Part shown: one piece after another, positions 61,249 to 64,000 of the stretch
Layout of the letters: each line of letters begins with the position of its first letter
Numbering within the stretch: the first letter of the stretch is position 1
NCBI GenBank assembly: GCA_028554755.1
Contig: JAPTOF010000019.1
Location: 6,644,001 to 6,708,000 of the forward strand
DNA: 64,000 nucleotides
Direction: 5' to 3'
From: Cordia subcordata
Lineage: Eukaryota; Streptophyta; Magnoliopsida; Boraginales; Cordiaceae
Translations under genes and position numbers: made by a program
Notes under the pieces: generated by a model
The model's input: the letters and a program-made list of their open reading frames with translations, nothing else
What the model was told of the DNA's origin: nothing
Databases searched by the model: none

Positions 61249-61862
61249 GGGGATGTCAATGGGGCGGGGTAGGGGCGGGATTCACAAATTCCTACTCCGC
61301 ACCTAGTATTTTTTCACCTATCCCTACCTCGCCCCTATACCTGTATCGGGATGTTCTCCCGACTACCATCCCCGCCCCTACCATTGTTTTTTTATACTAT
61401 ACCCCTACCTACGGGGAAACTGTCAATAAAAGTCAAAGGGTTCGTAGTATCGGGACAAAACACCTACTTATTAAATCCCTATCTGTCAAGTGAAATCCCT
61501 ATTTTTTAATTAGATAAAAATAAATAAAAAATAACATAAATCATGCACCAAACCTTAACACATTAAATTCAAACTCTAATACTTAAAATTCAACATAATT
61601 TTACAACAATAATACATTAAATTTAAACTTACTTCCAATTATAATTATTAAACATAACATATAATATACATACATACATACATACTTACATACATATATA
61701 TACATACATACATATATATACCGGGGTGGACCGGGGCGGGGTCACCCAACCCCGACCCCGATCCCGCCCCTCCCCGGCACCGGTGTATAAAGAAAAAACC
61801 CACCCCGCCATGCCCTAGGTGTTTTTTTGCAAAAATCCCGCCCCTACGCTGCCAGTAACCCT
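61249..61862. repeat. Repeat with GC-rich ends
   Basis: Left end GGGGATGTCAATGGGGCGGG and a right part rich in CCCCGCCCC form inverted GC-rich blocks around an AT-rich centre with TACA/TATA microsatellites (about 61669-61721). Probably a MITE or TIR family; the right boundary is unclear. The ORF at 61242 is an artefact. Confidence 0.5.
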
Positions 61863-62024
61863 GTAGTCGTTTTCTAGATGGTGTAAGTGTTCAATTTGGC
61901 CTCAAAGAGCATCCTTAAAAGTTTATATCCGCTAAGTGGATAACAAGAGCATGTGATTCTGCTCAAGGATATTTATGAATTCAGAAAGTTTATTCTTTTT
62001 ATGTGCCGTGATGTGATGGTATTA

Positions 62025-62475
62025 CACTATGTTTGGATTTAAGGGGGGATTTTTGATAAAGAAAAGGGAAGGAAAATTTTATAAAGGAAAAGAGAGGGAT
62101 TGAGTAATTTATGTTTAGATTAAGGTATTTTTGTAAGGGAATGAAATATAAAAGATTGTGAGTATTTTATATTTGGATTAAGATGAAAATGGAGGGAAGA
62201 GATACATTTTATATATAATTTGACTTTTATGCTCTTCTTTTTTTTAATGTAAACATTCATATAAAGGTTAAAATAGTTATTTTATAAAGTAATTCTTTCC
62301 TTTCTCTCCATTTAATTCCAATTTGAAGGATTAAATTTAGGGGTTATAAAAGGATAAGAGCAATCTTTTATTTACCCTCACCCTCCATATCCTTCTAATC
62401 TAAACAAGTGAAAGAATGTAGAAATCACTCCATAACTATTCCTCTCTCTCCATTCCCCTCAATCCAAACATAGTG
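62025..62475. mobile_element. Tourist-like (PIF/Harbinger) MITE
   Basis: 451 bp. Terminal inverted repeats CACTATGTTTGGATT, mirrored at the right by AATCCAAACATAGTG, extend imperfectly into GAGGGG. It is flanked by the 3-bp duplication TTA (62022-62024 and 62476-62478), the PIF/Harbinger signature. Purine-rich interior; no coding capacity. Confidence 0.85.
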
Positions 62476-63048
62476 TTAAATTACACGGATTATCTTATAA
62501 CTTGCATGTTTTTTGCGTTTGGAGTGTCTATTGGATTAACAAATTTAAAGTTTGGTAGTCCCAAAGACAATTTCAAGTTAATTGGTTGAAGTATGAAAGA
62601 CCTTCTTATGTAGAAAAGAGTTACCTTAAAATGAATAATCAACTAATTCACTGTGATTAAATGTCTAATTTTGAAGTCATGCTGATCTATAGCATAACTA
62701 AGTACGTTATTAACTTGTAACAAGTGTGGTGGTACGTTAACGCACCACAAAATTTATCATTTTAAAGATTTTCCAATCCAAACTGAATTTTTTTTCATCC
62801 CAAACTGGGGAGAAAAAATATATGTAGAGGGGCAACTTGAGAGTTCACCCCTAAAGAGAATGAAAGTTTCAGAAAATTTTTTACCAGTAACCTGTTTGAT
62901 ACATTTTTAATGAAGGTTTTTTTACTAACACAATCATTGCTCAGCAAAAAGAGAATAAAATTTTCAATGAAGATTCCTTCTTTTGGTAATTAATTGCGAA
63001 TATGGTCAAAACCAGGATAATCCCAGCTAGCCTAATAAAATCAAGAAA

Positions 63049-63056
63049 GAATATTC
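63049..63056. promoter_or_regulatory. P1BS phosphate-starvation element upstream of the PAP gene
   Basis: GAATATTC fits the P1BS consensus GNATATNC bound by PHR1-type factors. It lies 206 bp upstream of the chosen ATG (63262) and about 110 bp upstream of the TATA box. Confidence 0.55.
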
Positions 63057-63166
63057 CTCTCTTTGTGCTAACTACAAAATCTCATATATGAATTGCTGTT
63101 AACAGCATCATAACAGAATCAGCATAATCTTATTTTAGAGTTTGACCCGAACTCTCTCGTCCTGCT

Positions 63167-63173
63167 TATAAAT
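63167..63173 (+). promoter_or_regulatory. TATA box of the PAP gene
   Basis: TATAAAT. Transcription from about 63195-63205 would begin downstream of the ATG at 63178, supporting ATG 63262 as the real start. Confidence 0.6.
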
Positions 63174-63261
63174 TGAGATGTTACATTTCATTCTCATTGT
63201 CCAAATTCACACTCCCAAAACCTTGCCAGCATTCTTGAAAAAAAAGCAAAAGAGCATTTCA

Positions 63262-64000
63262 ATGTCTTCAATAGGGTTCATTACAATTTTAATGTTGTTA
63301 CACACTGTCGTATTGTGCAATGGAGGCGTTACGAGCAATTACAAAAGGAAACACGAACCATCTATCGACATGCCCAAGGAAATTTTCTCTCCGCCTTTGG
63401 GATATAATGCACCTGAGCAGGTATATTATCCTGAAGTCATAAAGTTATAATTTTATAAGGAAATTCAAATTAGCCGGCGTGTTTGAATTGTTTATAAGTT
63501 CTAAATATGCAGGTTCACATAACACAAGGAGACCATGTAGGGAGAGGCATGATCATTTCATGGGTCACCCCGCTGGAACGTCATCCAAATGTGGTGACGT
63601 ACTGGGAAGAGGGCAAGCACAGGCACAAACACAAGGCTCATTCTACAATCACGTCCTACAGATATTATAATTACTCTTCAGGCTACATTCATCATGCCAC
63701 CATTAAGCATTTAAAGGTGTATATCTTTTCATTTTAATGATATGATTCTGGCCACGACTAAATTAAATACCAGTTACCTAGTGTCACACCCCAAAATCCA
63801 CCTTAGCGAATCTACGGTGTAACTCAGCCGCATGCCTAAGAAGAGATTCAATCTTCTTAGAAGCACGAAAACCACGTTTTTGAGATTTACCTTGGGTAAA
63901 TTTTGGGCCTCGTCGGTTAGAGAACAAAAGAGTATAGAATATATATACAACTTGTAAGGCAAATGTAACTCAATCTTCTATTGTCTTGCAGTTTAACACG
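63262..64000 (+). CDS. PAP25: Purple acid phosphatase, PAP25 type, 5' part (3' end outside window)
   Basis: Secreted binuclear metallophosphatase; this subfamily releases phosphate from organic esters and is induced by phosphate starvation. Exons 63262-63420 (53 codons), 63513-63716 (68 codons), then from 63992 (FNT...) off the window. All introns are GT-AG. ATG 63262 opens a signal peptide ([20 protein letters not shown]); the earlier in-frame ATG at 63178 would lie before the expected transcription start. The visible part is the N-terminal fibronectin-like domain: [44 protein letters not shown]. The metal-binding motifs are outside. [13 protein letters not shown] and [11 protein letters not shown] fit PAP25 better than other PAPs, and gene order agrees. 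A His/Lys-rich [10 protein letters not shown] stretch is notable. Intron 2 contains an LTR-like fragment. Confidence 0.9.
63783..63960. repeat. LTR-like fragment in PAP intron 2
   Basis: Begins TGTCACACCCCAAAATCC, the same type of start as the solo LTR at 48187, and shares the order GAT/CTTCTT/GCAC with it further in. The 3' boundary is unclear, and it stays within the 63717-63991 intron. Confidence 0.5.

Noticed and set aside
63178..63450. ATG 63178 as the PAP start
   Set aside because: Only a few bases after the TATA box; the added 28 residues would bury the signal peptide. The ORF end at 63450 is intron read-through.

Overview
The window is nuclear DNA from a flowering plant, almost certainly a eudicot. 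The genes carry many short AT-rich introns with GT-AG borders. The protein families are plant-specific: a CYP90C brassinosteroid P450, a GH35 beta-galactosidase with a C-terminal SUEL lectin domain, an h-type thioredoxin and a purple acid phosphatase. The spaces between genes are AT-rich and full of copia LTR elements, MITEs and microsatellites. I could not determine the species. All splice sites were placed by eye from reading-frame continuity, splice dinucleotides and family knowledge.

Layout, left to right. 2-2399 (+): the 3' part of a MiaB/CDK5RAP1-type tRNA methylthiotransferase. 2400-22847: a 20-kb repeat-rich gap. It holds two old copies of one intergenic block (about 3.1-6.5 kb and 15.07-21.06 kb), each broken by different TIR elements whose empty sites survive in the other copy. 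It also holds a full-length but defective Ty1/copia element (7928-12948) sitting inside a processed CYP59 (cyclophilin-RRM) pseudogene. 22848-29618 (+): CYP90C1/ROT3, nine exons. 32394-34433 (-): a small basic protein, probably organellar, of unknown function. 35447-37112 (-): DIM1B, the mitochondrial rRNA adenine dimethyltransferase. 37113-51603: repeats, including a 1-kb fold-back element, a truncated copia element and a solo LTR. 51604-57287 (+): BGAL3-type beta-galactosidase, 19 exons, with a plastid 23S rRNA scrap in intron 14. 58184-59277 (-): thioredoxin h. 63262 to the window end (+): the first exons of a PAP25-type purple acid phosphatase.

The four plus-strand genes (methylthiotransferase, ROT3, BGAL3, PAP25) appear in the same relative order as Arabidopsis At4g36390, At4g36380, At4g36360 and At4g36350, as I recall those loci. 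The window therefore looks like a conserved syntenic block that has gained extra genes and been expanded by transposons. These genes are not an operon and have unrelated jobs: tRNA modification, brassinosteroid C-23 hydroxylation, mitochondrial rRNA methylation, cell-wall galactan trimming, redox control and phosphate scavenging.

I see no CRISPR array, no convincing RNA gene and no evidence of an undescribed multi-gene system. The most interesting signals are the cluster of BZR1-type motifs in CYP90C1 intron 4, the reciprocal empty sites of the TIR elements, the copia-split CYP59 retrocopy, the plastid rRNA insertion, and a conserved small gene I cannot name.
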